Assembly (NCBI GenBank): GCA_964584775.1
Contig: CAZPBC010000032.1
Span: 1-23,284 of the forward strand
Length of the DNA stretch: 23,284 nt
Direction of reading: 5' to 3'
Source: CAZPBC01 sp964584775
GTDB lineage: Bacteria; Chlamydiota; Chlamydiia; Chlamydiales; SLFE01
Within the stretch, counting starts at the first letter, position 1, and each line of letters begins with the position of its first letter. Below, piece after piece: positions 7,715 through 14,639 of this stretch. The translations under genes and the position numbers were made by a program. The notes under the pieces are model-generated. The model was not told the origin of the DNA and did no database searches. It worked only from the letters and a program-made list of their open reading frames with translations.

Positions 7715-8290
7715 CTATATTAATCCAAATCGTCGATCGATTTTGAGCATTCCTTCTTTTGGGAAGAGGATTCGAACAAGATCGGGGACGAGAAGTTTTT
7801 GTAAGACGTAAGAGGCAGCACCCGATATCCAGTCTCCTGAGAGCAGTCCGGTGTAAAGCCCTACGGTTCCTTTATAGTCGTAGACTTTTTGGAGTGATTT
7901 TGAATCGAGCAGGCCGAGTGCGAGTTGAGGTAGGGTCTTCGATGCGACGAAGGAGACGAGAACCACTCCCACAGCGAGAGGAGCCAAACTCCCACCAGAT
8001 AGGACAAAAAGTCCCACGGCAGAAACAAGTCCCACGCCAAAGAGAGCCGTCTCGGCTGTCAACTCGGTGATCACTAAGCCTAAACGCGCCACATCTGCGT
8101 AAAATTGAGCTCGCTTCGTGGGTAAGTCTTCCGGACTCTCACTTCCACGCTCTTTCACAAAATGGTAGGTGGAAGCAACTGTATCGGTAATGGCCGTCGG
8201 AAGCAGCCAAGGGGCGAGTTTTTTTCCTATAGAACAGGCCTCGGTTCCTAGATCTCGAGCTGCTCCACAAATTCCATTTATAATAACCAT
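7715..8290 (-). CDS. Hypothetical 191-aa protein with hydrophobic hairpin (Inc-like)
   Basis: No known family is recognised. The main feature is a bilobed hydrophobic region, residues about 82-98 and 101-118, separated only by a short SGGS-type turn. That shape is the hallmark of chlamydial inclusion membrane (Inc) proteins, but is not proof. There is no N-terminal signal peptide; the N-terminal 30 residues are mildly hydrophobic. It is the first gene of a two-gene unit: its TAG stop lies inside the Shine-Dalgarno of the 761-residue gene. The start ATG at 8290 has only a weak upstream GATGG. A role as a membrane anchor or chaperone-like partner for the downstream protein is possible but unsupported. 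Confidence 0.6.
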   Translation of the reverse strand: MVIINGICGAARDLGTEACSIGKKLAPWLLPTAITDTVASTYHFVKERGSESPEDLPTKRAQFYADVARLGLVITELTAETALFGVGLVSAVGLFVLSGGSLAPLAVGVVLVSFVASKTLPQLALGLLDSKSLQKVYDYKGTVGLYTGLLSGDWISGAASYVLQKLLVPDLVRILFPKEGMLKIDRRFGLI

Positions 8291-8349
8291 AAAACCATCA
8301 AATTTTAATTTGTCTTAACTACAGCATAACAAACAAAATTAAATATTTT

Positions 8350-8365
8350 ATTAAGTTAACTTAAT
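8350..8365. promoter_or_regulatory. 16-bp perfect palindrome in a divergent intergenic region
   Basis: ATTAAGTTAACTTAAT is a perfect 16-base palindrome. It lies in the A/T-rich 125-bp gap between two divergent units (8291-8415). Position and symmetry suit an operator for a dimeric regulator, but no regulator is identified, and A/T-rich sequence can yield palindromes by chance. Confidence 0.3.
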
Positions 8366-8415
8366 GATTGTATTAAGGAATTGTCGATAATCCCCTGATC
8401 AGATATGAGGTGGAT

Positions 8416-9099
8416 ATGGACCTCTATGGAAGGAAGAATAAGAAGGAGTTCTATGCAGGAGACTCCTGGAGGGTCTTTCGGATCCTCTCTGAGTTTGTCG
8501 ACGGCTTTGAGACGATGACGCTACTCGGACCCTCGGTCTCGATCTTCGGATCGGCCAGGCTTCCTCCTGAAAGCCCCTACTACCAGCTGGCAGAAGAGGT
8601 CTCAAAATGCGTCACCAAACGCGGGTTTTCCATCATCACTGGTGGCGGTCCGGGAATCATGGAAGCAGCCAACAAAGGAGCTCAAGAAGCCAGTGGCAAC
8701 TCTTGCGGTCTAGTGATTGACCTCCCCTTCGAAGCGCGTCCCAATGACTACATCGACCATGACTACATGCTCACCTTCCGCTACTTCTTTGTCCGGAAAG
8801 TGATGTTCATTCGCTATGCGCAAGGGTACATTTTTTTACCTGGTGGGGTCGGAACACTCGATGAGCTCTTTGAAGCACTCACCTTGATTCAAACTAAAAA
8901 GGTTCAGCCCTTTCCCATTTATCTCATGGGAAGTGACTACTGGAATGAGATGGTGGATTGGTTAGAAAAGACCGTTCTAGGTCATGAATGTATCAGTCCA
9001 AAAGATTTGGACCTCTTCAAGATCACGGATGATCCCGAAGAGGTCGCAAACGACATCGAGCGGCACTATCAAAGAAACCGCACGGAGCGCAACTTCTAG
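8416..9099 (+). CDS. LOG-family protein (cytokinin riboside 5'-monophosphate phosphoribohydrolase-like)
   Basis: A 227-residue Rossmann-fold protein of the LOG/'lysine decarboxylase-like' family (TIGR00730 type). Family members cleave the N-glycosidic bond of nucleoside 5'-monophosphates. The signatures are GGGPGIMEA (77-85), FFVRKVMF with the conserved Arg127-Lys128, and PGGVGTLDE (142-150) with Glu150, which together form the nucleotide-binding and catalytic pocket. ATG 8416 is preferred over GTG 8410 because GAGGTGG lies just before it. It ends 2 bp from the end of the convergent 190-residue gene. In bacteria the physiological substrate is often unknown; the older label 'lysine decarboxylase' is misleading. 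Confidence 0.88.
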   Translation: MDLYGRKNKKEFYAGDSWRVFRILSEFVDGFETMTLLGPSVSIFGSARLPPESPYYQLAEEVSKCVTKRGFSIITGGGPGIMEAANKGAQEASGNSCGLVIDLPFEARPNDYIDHDYMLTFRYFFVRKVMFIRYAQGYIFLPGGVGTLDELFEALTLIQTKKVQPFPIYLMGSDYWNEMVDWLEKTVLGHECISPKDLDLFKITDDPEEVANDIERHYQRNRTERNF

Positions 9100-9101
9100 C
9101 G

Positions 9102-9674
9102 TCATCTACGTGTTCCAACAGGGCCTGTTTTCGCACTAGAGTGGATCGGACGAGGAACGCGGCTAACAGGAGGGCCTCTTCTCGGGGCAGATCCGACCGA
9201 AGGAGCCGCATGTCTCCCCGGAGGAGGAGCAACCGGCCGCCCCCTACCATGTGATCGAGCAGGAGGTGTCAGCACTGAGGGTGACGGTCCACGACCAGGT
9301 CGAAAATGCGGCACAGAGTGGCGGCTGTGAGCCGAAGCTGCGCGGCCAGGTCCAGGGTGCACGACCACAGCAGCTGGAGCTCGAGGTCTAGGGTGTACGA
9401 CCAAAGTAGACCCGTATACGGGCCGGTGGAAAGACGAACGGTAGAACCATCCGCGCTGGCTCCCCAAGTAGGCAAGGGCACAGAAAAGACTCACACCGAC
9501 AACAACGGCTGCAGCTTCGACAGAGACGGCGGCTGCGGCCACAACGGCGGCTGCGAGACAGCCAAGGGCGATCAGAGCCACTCTAACAGTCGAGCTGGTC
9601 TCTCTTCTAACGGATATTGGACGGGTTTCAGGTGGTACAGTTCCACGGACACCTGGTGATCGAGATGGAAACAT
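9102..9674 (-). CDS. Hypothetical 190-aa bilobed membrane protein with Pro/Arg/His-rich tail
   Basis: No family is recognised. Residues 31-51 and 53-70 form two adjacent hydrophobic segments, very Ala/Val-rich, split by a single Glu (VSVEAAAV). After a short aromatic stretch (GWFYRSSFHRP), residues 85-190 are dominated by Pro, Arg, His, Ser and Gly, with an imperfect repeat VVHPRPRAPA / VVHPGPGRAA. The gene is real rather than its plus-strand shadow because AAGGAG stands 8 bases before ATG 9674 and it continues an operon 15 bp after the preceding gene. The composition is visibly more G/C-rich than its neighbours. The topology resembles chlamydial Inc proteins with a basic tail; this is inference from shape only. 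Confidence 0.6.
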   Translation of the reverse strand: MFPSRSPGVRGTVPPETRPISVRRETSSTVRVALIALGCLAAAVVAAAAVSVEAAAVVVGVSLFCALAYLGSQRGWFYRSSFHRPVYGSTLVVHPRPRAPAAVVVHPGPGRAASAHSRHSVPHFRPGRGPSPSVLTPPARSHGRGRPVAPPPGRHAAPSVGSAPRRGPPVSRVPRPIHSSAKTGPVGTRR

Positions 9675-9689
9675 ATGTATTTCTCCTTA

Positions 9690-10403
9690 TTAGTATAGAT
9701 CTGCCATGACCCAGTCATCGCCACCGACGCAGAAAGGGTTCATGCTGACATTGATTAAAATGAAAGGGTAATAAGTGCTATACCCATTTGAGTTCACACC
9801 CAAGATGACCTGGTCACCGAGGCACCAGTGGTTCCAGACGTGACACATCTCTGTGACGTCCCAGACAGTTCCATCAGAAAGCATCACTTCTTCGTAAAAG
9901 GGGTCGATGTCGATGATGGTTCTTACAGCAGAGCTGAAAGGATGTGGACTGGTGTCACGAGAAACATGGACAGCTGTGGAGCGCGTTTGGTTGATCATGA
10001 TATATCCCGAAACGGAACACTCCGACTGCGTGATGTAAACGACATCACCTGGCCACCAGCCCGCTGCAACCCACTCGTCGCAGTAGCTGACGCTCCAGAG
10101 GCATCCGTTGCCAGAAACGATCCAGTCCCCTGCAATGCCGATGTCAGAAATGCAGTCTGCTGCAATCGGATTGAGATAAACTGTTGAGGTAAAAGCTGAC
10201 GCAAGGTCCTTTGTTTCTCCATTTTTGTGACAAAGATCGAGCTGAAAAGCCTCTCCCATCAAGTGAGAACTCTCTTTTGGATTCTCTTCCTGGAGCTCGC
10301 TGTCCAGACGGTGAGCTACATTTGCTCCTTCAGCATAGAGCGCAGTCGAAAAGAGCAGCGTGAAGCAGAGTAGAAATTTTTGCCAATTTACGCATTGTCG
10401 CAT
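9690..10403 (-). CDS. Exported 237-aa protein with two Trp/GD-rich modules
   Basis: A likely Sec signal peptide (FLLCFTLLFSTALYA, cleavage near residue 24) begins this protein, which I do not recognise. The mature part holds two related modules, about residues 85-147 and 162-226. Shared positions are an Ile-Asp start, a Ser/Asp-Gly turn (SGNG, SDGT), then W-x-V, further Trp residues, Gly-Asp (WPGDVVYI, CLGDQVIL) and a final Tyr...IN (GYIMIN, YYPFILIN). Six or more Cys in the modules suggest disulfides. It is a tandem paralogue of the upstream 245-residue protein, 24 bp away. AGGAG precedes ATG 10403. A surface or periplasmic beta-rich protein is likely; the function is unknown. Confidence 0.7.
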   Translation of the reverse strand: MRQCVNWQKFLLCFTLLFSTALYAEGANVAHRLDSELQEENPKESSHLMGEAFQLDLCHKNGETKDLASAFTSTVYLNPIAADCISDIGIAGDWIVSGNGCLWSVSYCDEWVAAGWWPGDVVYITQSECSVSGYIMINQTRSTAVHVSRDTSPHPFSSAVRTIIDIDPFYEEVMLSDGTVWDVTEMCHVWNHWCLGDQVILGVNSNGYSTYYPFILINVSMNPFCVGGDDWVMADLY

Positions 10404-10427
10404 GGTATTCTCCTATGAGTGTATTAA

Positions 10428-11165
10428 TTAGTAAACGCTATCGCCACGGGCATAGTCGTAGGTTTCGATATTGATTAAAAGGAAGGGGTTGGATGATCCA
10501 TTCCATCGGTTATTGCGACCGAAAAGGATGCGGTCACCAATCTGCCAGCGCGCCATGATACTCTGGTCCCACCAGCTGAGCTTCCAGACCGTCACGTAAC
10601 CGTTCGTGTCCGCCACTTCGACAACTCTTCGTTCATAGTCGATAAAGTTGATCCAGCAAGCTTGTGTCGGATCTGGAGCTTGAGAGAGTTCAGCTTGGAC
10701 AGCTTCGGCTGTGGCAACGTTGACCAACTTGAATGGATAGTCGTTATTGTAGATCCAACCGACGTTCGTCGTAATGTAAACGAGATCAGCAGCCATCCCG
10801 CCAGTCGTGTTGTAAGCTTGCCAATCTGCAGCAACATAAGAGTCGTAGCGACTGATTGTCCAGCAAGTGCCGTCGGTCAGCATGATCGTACTTGCTTTGT
10901 ATCCCATTTGAGAGATGCCATAAAGAGTGCAGTCGTTGTAGTAGGTGTAGGATTTTTCAAGGTTGAGACTTTTTTCTGTCACCTCTTTCGCTTCGTCGCT
11001 TTCCATTTCAGCTCGATATGCTTGCAGAAGTTGCGCCTGCTCCTCCTCTGTCGCACGTCGGGTTCCAGGAAGAAGTCTATAGCTCTCTTCCTGAGGTTCG
11101 CGCGCCGTCAGCATGACAGTGGGAAGTAGAACGAATAAAAGTGTTTTTTGAATCCAGTTTCTCAT
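10428..11165 (-). CDS. Exported 245-aa protein with two Trp/GD-rich modules, paralogue of next gene
   Basis: A signal peptide (TLLFVLLPTVMLTA, cleavage near residue 21) is followed by a charged helix (residues 36-70) and two modules of the same type as the 237-residue neighbour: about 82-152 (LTDGTCW...ADLVYITT...YPFKLVNV) and 170-234 (VTVWKLSWWD...GDRILFG...NPFLLINI). The pattern is W/IS or W/KL after a turn, then Asp-Leu/Gly-Asp, then PF-x-L-x-N-V/I. It is first in the three-gene minus-strand cluster. The nearest Shine-Dalgarno, AGAGGA, is unusually far (about 13 bases) from ATG 11165. A minus-strand TATAAT sits at 11260-11265 without a convincing -35. Function unknown. Confidence 0.7.
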   Translation of the reverse strand: MRNWIQKTLLFVLLPTVMLTAREPQEESYRLLPGTRRATEEEQAQLLQAYRAEMESDEAKEVTEKSLNLEKSYTYYNDCTLYGISQMGYKASTIMLTDGTCWTISRYDSYVAADWQAYNTTGGMAADLVYITTNVGWIYNNDYPFKLVNVATAEAVQAELSQAPDPTQACWINFIDYERRVVEVADTNGYVTVWKLSWWDQSIMARWQIGDRILFGRNNRWNGSSNPFLLINIETYDYARGDSVY

Positions 11166-11278
11166 AAGCTTTCGTTTTCCTCTGTTAAGTTCGTGTTACG
11201 GGACACACACTCTCACACCTTTGTAAATCTTTTTTAAAGGGTGGATTAAGTCTCTATAAATTATACAGAACCAAGTGA

Positions 11279-12646
11279 TTATTCTGAAGGGAGGGTGAAT
11301 TTAACCGCCTCAGCTGCAAGACGATCGATATAAGAAATGTCATAGTTAGATTCTAAAAAGTTCTTATCCTCTAACATATACTGATGGAACGGAATGGTCG
11401 TGCCAATTCCCCCAATATGAAATTCCTTAAGAGCTCTTTTGGCTGCTTGGATCGCCTCTTCACGGTCTTTTCCTTTGACGATGAGCTTTGCAATCATGGC
11501 ATCGTAATTCGGTGGGATGAAGTAGCCGCTATAACAGGCGCTATCGACGCGGACGCCGGGCCCCCCAGGAGGAAGGTAATATTCCAGCCGTCCAGGAGAG
11601 GGTCTGAAGTTGTTTTTTGAGTCCTCTGCATTGATCCGGAATTCGATGACATGCCCTTTCAATTCTACATCCTTTTGACGCAGCTCCAGGGATTCCCCTC
11701 TAGCGATACGAAGTTGCTCTTTGATAAGGTCAACACCGACGAGCTCTTCTGTCACGGTGTGTTCGACTTGGATCCGTGTGTTCATCTCCATGAAGTAGAA
11801 GTTGAAGTCTTTATCGACAAGGAACTCGACGGTTCCCGCAGAAGTGTAACCGGCACGCTCCGCCACCCAAACAGCAGCTTTACCCATTTTTTTCCGTAGT
11901 TTCGGGTTGAGGATCGGAGAGGGTCCCTCCTCAATGAGCTTTTGCCTTCTTCTCTGGATCGTGCAGTCACGCTCACCGAGGTAGAGGGTGTTGCCGTGCT
12001 GGTCTGCGAGCACTTGGATTTCGACGTGGTGGGGGTCTACGATCATTTTTTCGAGATAGACGTCCGGGCAGCCGTAGTTCATCTCTGCTTCCGCTTTTGC
12101 AGCAGTGAAGTGTCTCGTAAAGTCTTCCCGCTTCTCTGCAATACGGATTCCCTTTCCCCCTCCACCTAAAGAGGCTTTAATAAAAATCGGATATCCAATT
12201 TTATCTGCTTCTTTTTGTGCCTCCTCAAGTTCGCTCACCACCCCTTTTGACCCGGGGATCACAGGACAACCAGCACTCATCGCAGTGGCTTTTGCTTGCG
12301 CTTTGTCTCCTAAAAGAGCAATCGCTTCCGATTTTGGGCCAATAAAGGTCAGGCCACAGCTCTCACAGATCGCTGCAAAATTTGCATTCTCAGAGAGGAA
12401 ACCATACCCGGGATGAACAGCGTCCGCCCCTGTCACCTCGCAAGCGGAAAGTATATTTGGAATTTTGAGGTAAGACTGATGTGAAGGTCCTTCACCAATA
12501 CAAACGGCCTCGTCAGCGTGAAGCACGTGGAGTGCTTCCTTATCCACCTCAGAGTAGACGGCGACCGTTTGCAAACCGAGGTCATGACACGCACGAATGA
12601 TTCGTACTGCAATTTCTCCTCTATTGGCTATTAAGACCTTTTTCAT
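11279..12646 (-). CDS. accC: Acetyl-CoA carboxylase biotin carboxylase subunit
   Basis: A 455-residue ATP-grasp enzyme that carboxylates the biotin on AccB using ATP and bicarbonate, the first half of malonyl-CoA formation. The N-terminal domain begins KVLIANRGEIAVRIIRAC, with VHPGYGFLSEN at 78-87. The ATP-grasp part shows Lys157, the glycine loop 161-166 (GGGGKG), His206-His207, and FMEMNTRIQVEHTVTE with Glu287, Asn289 and Arg291, the catalytic set. Length is standard (about 449 in E. coli). It follows accB by 6 bp and is last in the rpe-efp-accB-accC unit. No clear terminator is seen in the 113 bases after it. Together with FabI it covers fatty acid synthesis in this window. Confidence 0.97.
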   Translation of the reverse strand: MKKVLIANRGEIAVRIIRACHDLGLQTVAVYSEVDKEALHVLHADEAVCIGEGPSHQSYLKIPNILSACEVTGADAVHPGYGFLSENANFAAICESCGLTFIGPKSEAIALLGDKAQAKATAMSAGCPVIPGSKGVVSELEEAQKEADKIGYPIFIKASLGGGGKGIRIAEKREDFTRHFTAAKAEAEMNYGCPDVYLEKMIVDPHHVEIQVLADQHGNTLYLGERDCTIQRRRQKLIEEGPSPILNPKLRKKMGKAAVWVAERAGYTSAGTVEFLVDKDFNFYFMEMNTRIQVEHTVTEELVGVDLIKEQLRIARGESLELRQKDVELKGHVIEFRINAEDSKNNFRPSPGRLEYYLPPGGPGVRVDSACYSGYFIPPNYDAMIAKLIVKGKDREEAIQAAKRALKEFHIGGIGTTIPFHQYMLEDKNFLESNYDISYIDRLAAEAVKFTLPSE

Positions 12647-12652
12647 AATGAC

Positions 12653-13123
12653 TTACCCAACCTGAAAGAGTTTAGTGCCGAATTCCACTGGTTGACTGTT
12701 TTCTACTAGGACTTTTTTCACAACACCCGTCTCTTCTGCTTTGACTTCATTCATGACTTTCATTGCTTCGATGATGCAAACCACCTGTCCCTTCTCCACT
12801 CGATCACCTACTTTAATGAATGGAGGGTCGTCCGGCGAAGGGGTGGTGTAGAACGTTCCCACCATCGGAGATGTGATAAAGGTTCCACCTTCTACTACAG
12901 GAGTGTTGTTATGGTGGATTAACGAGGGAGCCGCTTGTTCCAGGTGTTTACCCATCTCTTCTTTCATCGGGTTCTCGTGTGAACTCTGAGTGGGAGGAAG
13001 TGAAGCGACTGCGGAAGAGCCCATCTCAAGCTCGATTTCAAACTCTCCTCTTTTGATGACGAGACGCTTTGCCTTCGTCTTCTCCATCATCACCATCAAC
13101 TCTTTGATTTGATTCAGTTCCAT
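12653..13123 (-). CDS. accB: Biotin carboxyl carrier protein of acetyl-CoA carboxylase
   Basis: A 156-residue carrier protein (E. coli 156). The N-terminal helix (residues 3-20) is followed by a variable Pro/Ser/His linker (about 35-78) and the C-terminal biotinyl domain (80-156). The biotin acceptor is Lys122 in EAMKVMNEV. The region TSPMVGTFYTTPSPDDPPFIKVGD contains the 'thumb' typical of AccB. It shuttles carboxybiotin from AccC to the carboxyltransferase AccAD, which is not in this window. AGGAG stands directly before ATG 13123. It lies 21 bp downstream of efp. Confidence 0.97.
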   Translation of the reverse strand: MELNQIKELMVMMEKTKAKRLVIKRGEFEIELEMGSSAVASLPPTQSSHENPMKEEMGKHLEQAAPSLIHHNNTPVVEGGTFITSPMVGTFYTTPSPDDPPFIKVGDRVEKGQVVCIIEAMKVMNEVKAEETGVVKKVLVENSQPVEFGTKLFQVG

Positions 13124-13144
13124 ATGACTCCTAAAAGAAACAAG

Positions 13145-13696
13145 TTAAACGCGTTGGATATATTCGTCCAAACGTGTATCGACTTTGATAATATCACCAG
13201 GCTCGACGAACGAGGGAACCTCCACGCGTGCACCGGTCTCTAAAACAGCCACTTTAGTCGCTGCAGCAGAGGCGCCCTTTTCATCTTCTGTCTTCGCCAC
13301 CATGAGCTCGATGAACTGAGGGAGTTCGACCGTATATATTGAGTCTCCAAAGAGAGCTGCATTCACTTCAATCCCCTCTTTGAGATAGTTAGACTTATTC
13401 TCGATCACCATATGAGGAACAAGAACCTGCTCAAGGTTTTCAATATCGAGAAAGAGAAAGTCTTTTCCTTCCATGTAAAGATATTCTAGGGAGCGGTGGT
13501 TGAGAGAGACCTCTTTCACCGACTGGTCCAGTTTGAAGTTCTTCTCCACGACCTTATTTGAGTCGAGATCTTTGAGTTTTGTTTTGATAAAGGGCGCTCC
13601 CTTAGGAACGGTCACTTTGAGGCTCGACTCCACACGGTAGAGTTTAGATTTAATGGAAATGATCATTCCTGGAGTGAGCTGATTGCTAATAGCCAT
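13145..13696 (-). CDS. efp: Translation elongation factor P (divergent chlamydial type)
   Basis: A 183-residue protein with three beta-barrel domains. EF-P enters between the P and E sites to rescue ribosomes stalled at polyproline. The C-terminus PSFVEPGDIIKVDTRLDEYIQRV is diagnostic. The domain I loop reads VTVPKGAPFIKTKLKDL: Lys32 is at the site of the modifiable lysine (E. coli Lys34), but the usual PGKGQAF has become VPKGAPF. Chlamydiae carry two EF-P paralogues, and this looks like the more divergent one, with inserted residues around KTEDEKGASAAATK. It sits 7 bp after rpe and before accB, the order known in Chlamydia. Whether the lysine is modified cannot be told. Confidence 0.92.
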   Translation of the reverse strand: MAISNQLTPGMIISIKSKLYRVESSLKVTVPKGAPFIKTKLKDLDSNKVVEKNFKLDQSVKEVSLNHRSLEYLYMEGKDFLFLDIENLEQVLVPHMVIENKSNYLKEGIEVNAALFGDSIYTVELPQFIELMVAKTEDEKGASAAATKVAVLETGARVEVPSFVEPGDIIKVDTRLDEYIQRV

Positions 13697-13703
13697 TTTG
13701 GTG

Positions 13704-14360
13704 TTAACCCCTTAGTGAATCTATGCCGGTTTTTAAATCGGGTTGTTTGAAAACGTAGGTTCCTGCAACGAAGACATTTGCTCCCGCCTCACGGCAAAGA
13801 CCGACAGTCTGGTCATCAATGCCTCCATCGACTTGAATATCGACATCGAGATTTTGTTCATCGATGATCTTTTTGCAGAAGCGGATCTTTTCTAACATCT
13901 CGGGCATAAAGGCCTGTCCACCAAATCCTGGGTGGACGGTCATGAGAAGAAGCATGTCAATCTTATCCAAAAACCGCAGCGTCATGCTTTCCGAGGTTTC
14001 TGGGCAAAAAGCCAAGCCTGCAGTGATCCCACACCGCTTGATGAAGTCGATCGTGTCCTCGACATCCTCGGTCGCTTCGAAATGGAAGGTGATGTTATCG
14101 GCCCCAGATTCAATAAAGCGTTCGATGTAGTCAAAAGGGTGATAGATCATCAAATGGACGTCCAAGAAGAGGTCAGTCGACCGGTTAATGGCAGCGACTG
14201 CTTTTGGTCCAAAGGTGAGGTTAGGAACGAAGTTGCCATCCATCACGTCGATATGGATAGCGTCGGCACCTGAGTCAGCAATTCTTTTAGCCTCATCGCC
14301 TAGATGAGCAAAGTCCCCCGCAAGGATCGAAGGAGCGATTCGTTCTTTTCTTTTTTTCAT
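13704..14360 (-). CDS. rpe: Ribulose-phosphate 3-epimerase
   Basis: A 218-residue TIM-barrel enzyme that interconverts ribulose 5-phosphate and xylulose 5-phosphate in the pentose phosphate pathway. The signatures are APSILAGDFAHLG, IHIDVMDGNFVPN (metal ligands His36 and Asp38), DVHLMI (His69), MTVHPGFGGQ and QVDGGID (Asp178). It is first in the rpe-efp-accB-accC unit. There is no Shine-Dalgarno before ATG 14360, and a well-spaced promoter ends only 8 bases upstream, so the message may start at or next to the start codon. The promoter spacer consists of one arm of an inverted-repeat element. Confidence 0.96.
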   Translation of the reverse strand: MKKRKERIAPSILAGDFAHLGDEAKRIADSGADAIHIDVMDGNFVPNLTFGPKAVAAINRSTDLFLDVHLMIYHPFDYIERFIESGADNITFHFEATEDVEDTIDFIKRCGITAGLAFCPETSESMTLRFLDKIDMLLLMTVHPGFGGQAFMPEMLEKIRFCKKIIDEQNLDVDIQVDGGIDDQTVGLCREAGANVFVAGTYVFKQPDLKTGIDSLRG

Positions 14361-14368
14361 TGCACATC

Positions 14369-14397
14369 ATGATACTAGCCTGGATATTTCATGACAA
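14369..14397 (-). promoter_or_regulatory. Candidate rpe promoter whose spacer is a repeat-element arm
   Basis: On the minus strand, TTGTCA (14392-14397) and TATCAT (14369-14374) each match the sigma-70 consensus at 5 of 6 positions and are exactly 17 bases apart. The -35 box straddles the inner edge of the repeat arm. The spacer is the arm itself plus its CTA flank, and the -10 box is outside the element. The -10 box ends 8 bases before the rpe ATG, giving a leader of a few bases at most. Confidence 0.45.
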
Positions 14398-14545
14398 TCG
14401 TGAAAATGGGACAAAACGGTCGGCAAATTCGACAGAACTCTCTCGAAGGGAAGGGTCCCCAGCCCATTCCGAGAAGGAGTTATGCCGAAGGTACCGAAAA
14501 GCATTTTGTAACAGCTTTGCAAGTGATCATGAAATATCCAGGCTA
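14376..14545. repeat. 166-bp MITE-like element with perfect terminal inverted repeats
   Basis: The arms at 14378-14394 and 14527-14543 are perfect 17-bp inverted repeats (GCCTGGATATTTCATGA and its complement); with flanking bases the match runs 20 bp (14375-14394 and 14527-14546). TA flanks both ends, as in Tc1/mariner-IS630 type target duplications. The inside (about 130 bp) shows further imperfect symmetry, such as AATGGG with CCCATT. It has no supported coding region. It fills most of the 279-bp gap between divergent rpe and umuD. The type of transposon is inferred from the ends only. Confidence 0.65.
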
Positions 14546-14639
14546 GGGAGACTGGGACTCATTCAATTGGCAGAATGTTTTTCTGTAAAATTCTTTTTCG
14601 TCTTCCATCCTCTTTTGATCTGGGATAAACTCTCCTATT

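Noticed and set aside
8410..8415. GTG start for the LOG-family gene
   Set aside because: It overlaps the Shine-Dalgarno GAGGTGG, which is better placed for ATG 8416.
9306..9659. 117-residue plus-strand frame opposite the 190-residue gene
   Set aside because: It has no Shine-Dalgarno, whereas the minus-strand frame has AAGGAG, a coherent hydrophobic domain and an operon position.
13932..14273. 113-residue plus-strand frame
   Set aside because: Fully antisense to rpe, with no independent support.
14546..14639. SOS/LexA box before umuD
   Set aside because: Only a lone TTCTGTAAAA half-site-like sequence was found; no matching ACAG half at the right distance.
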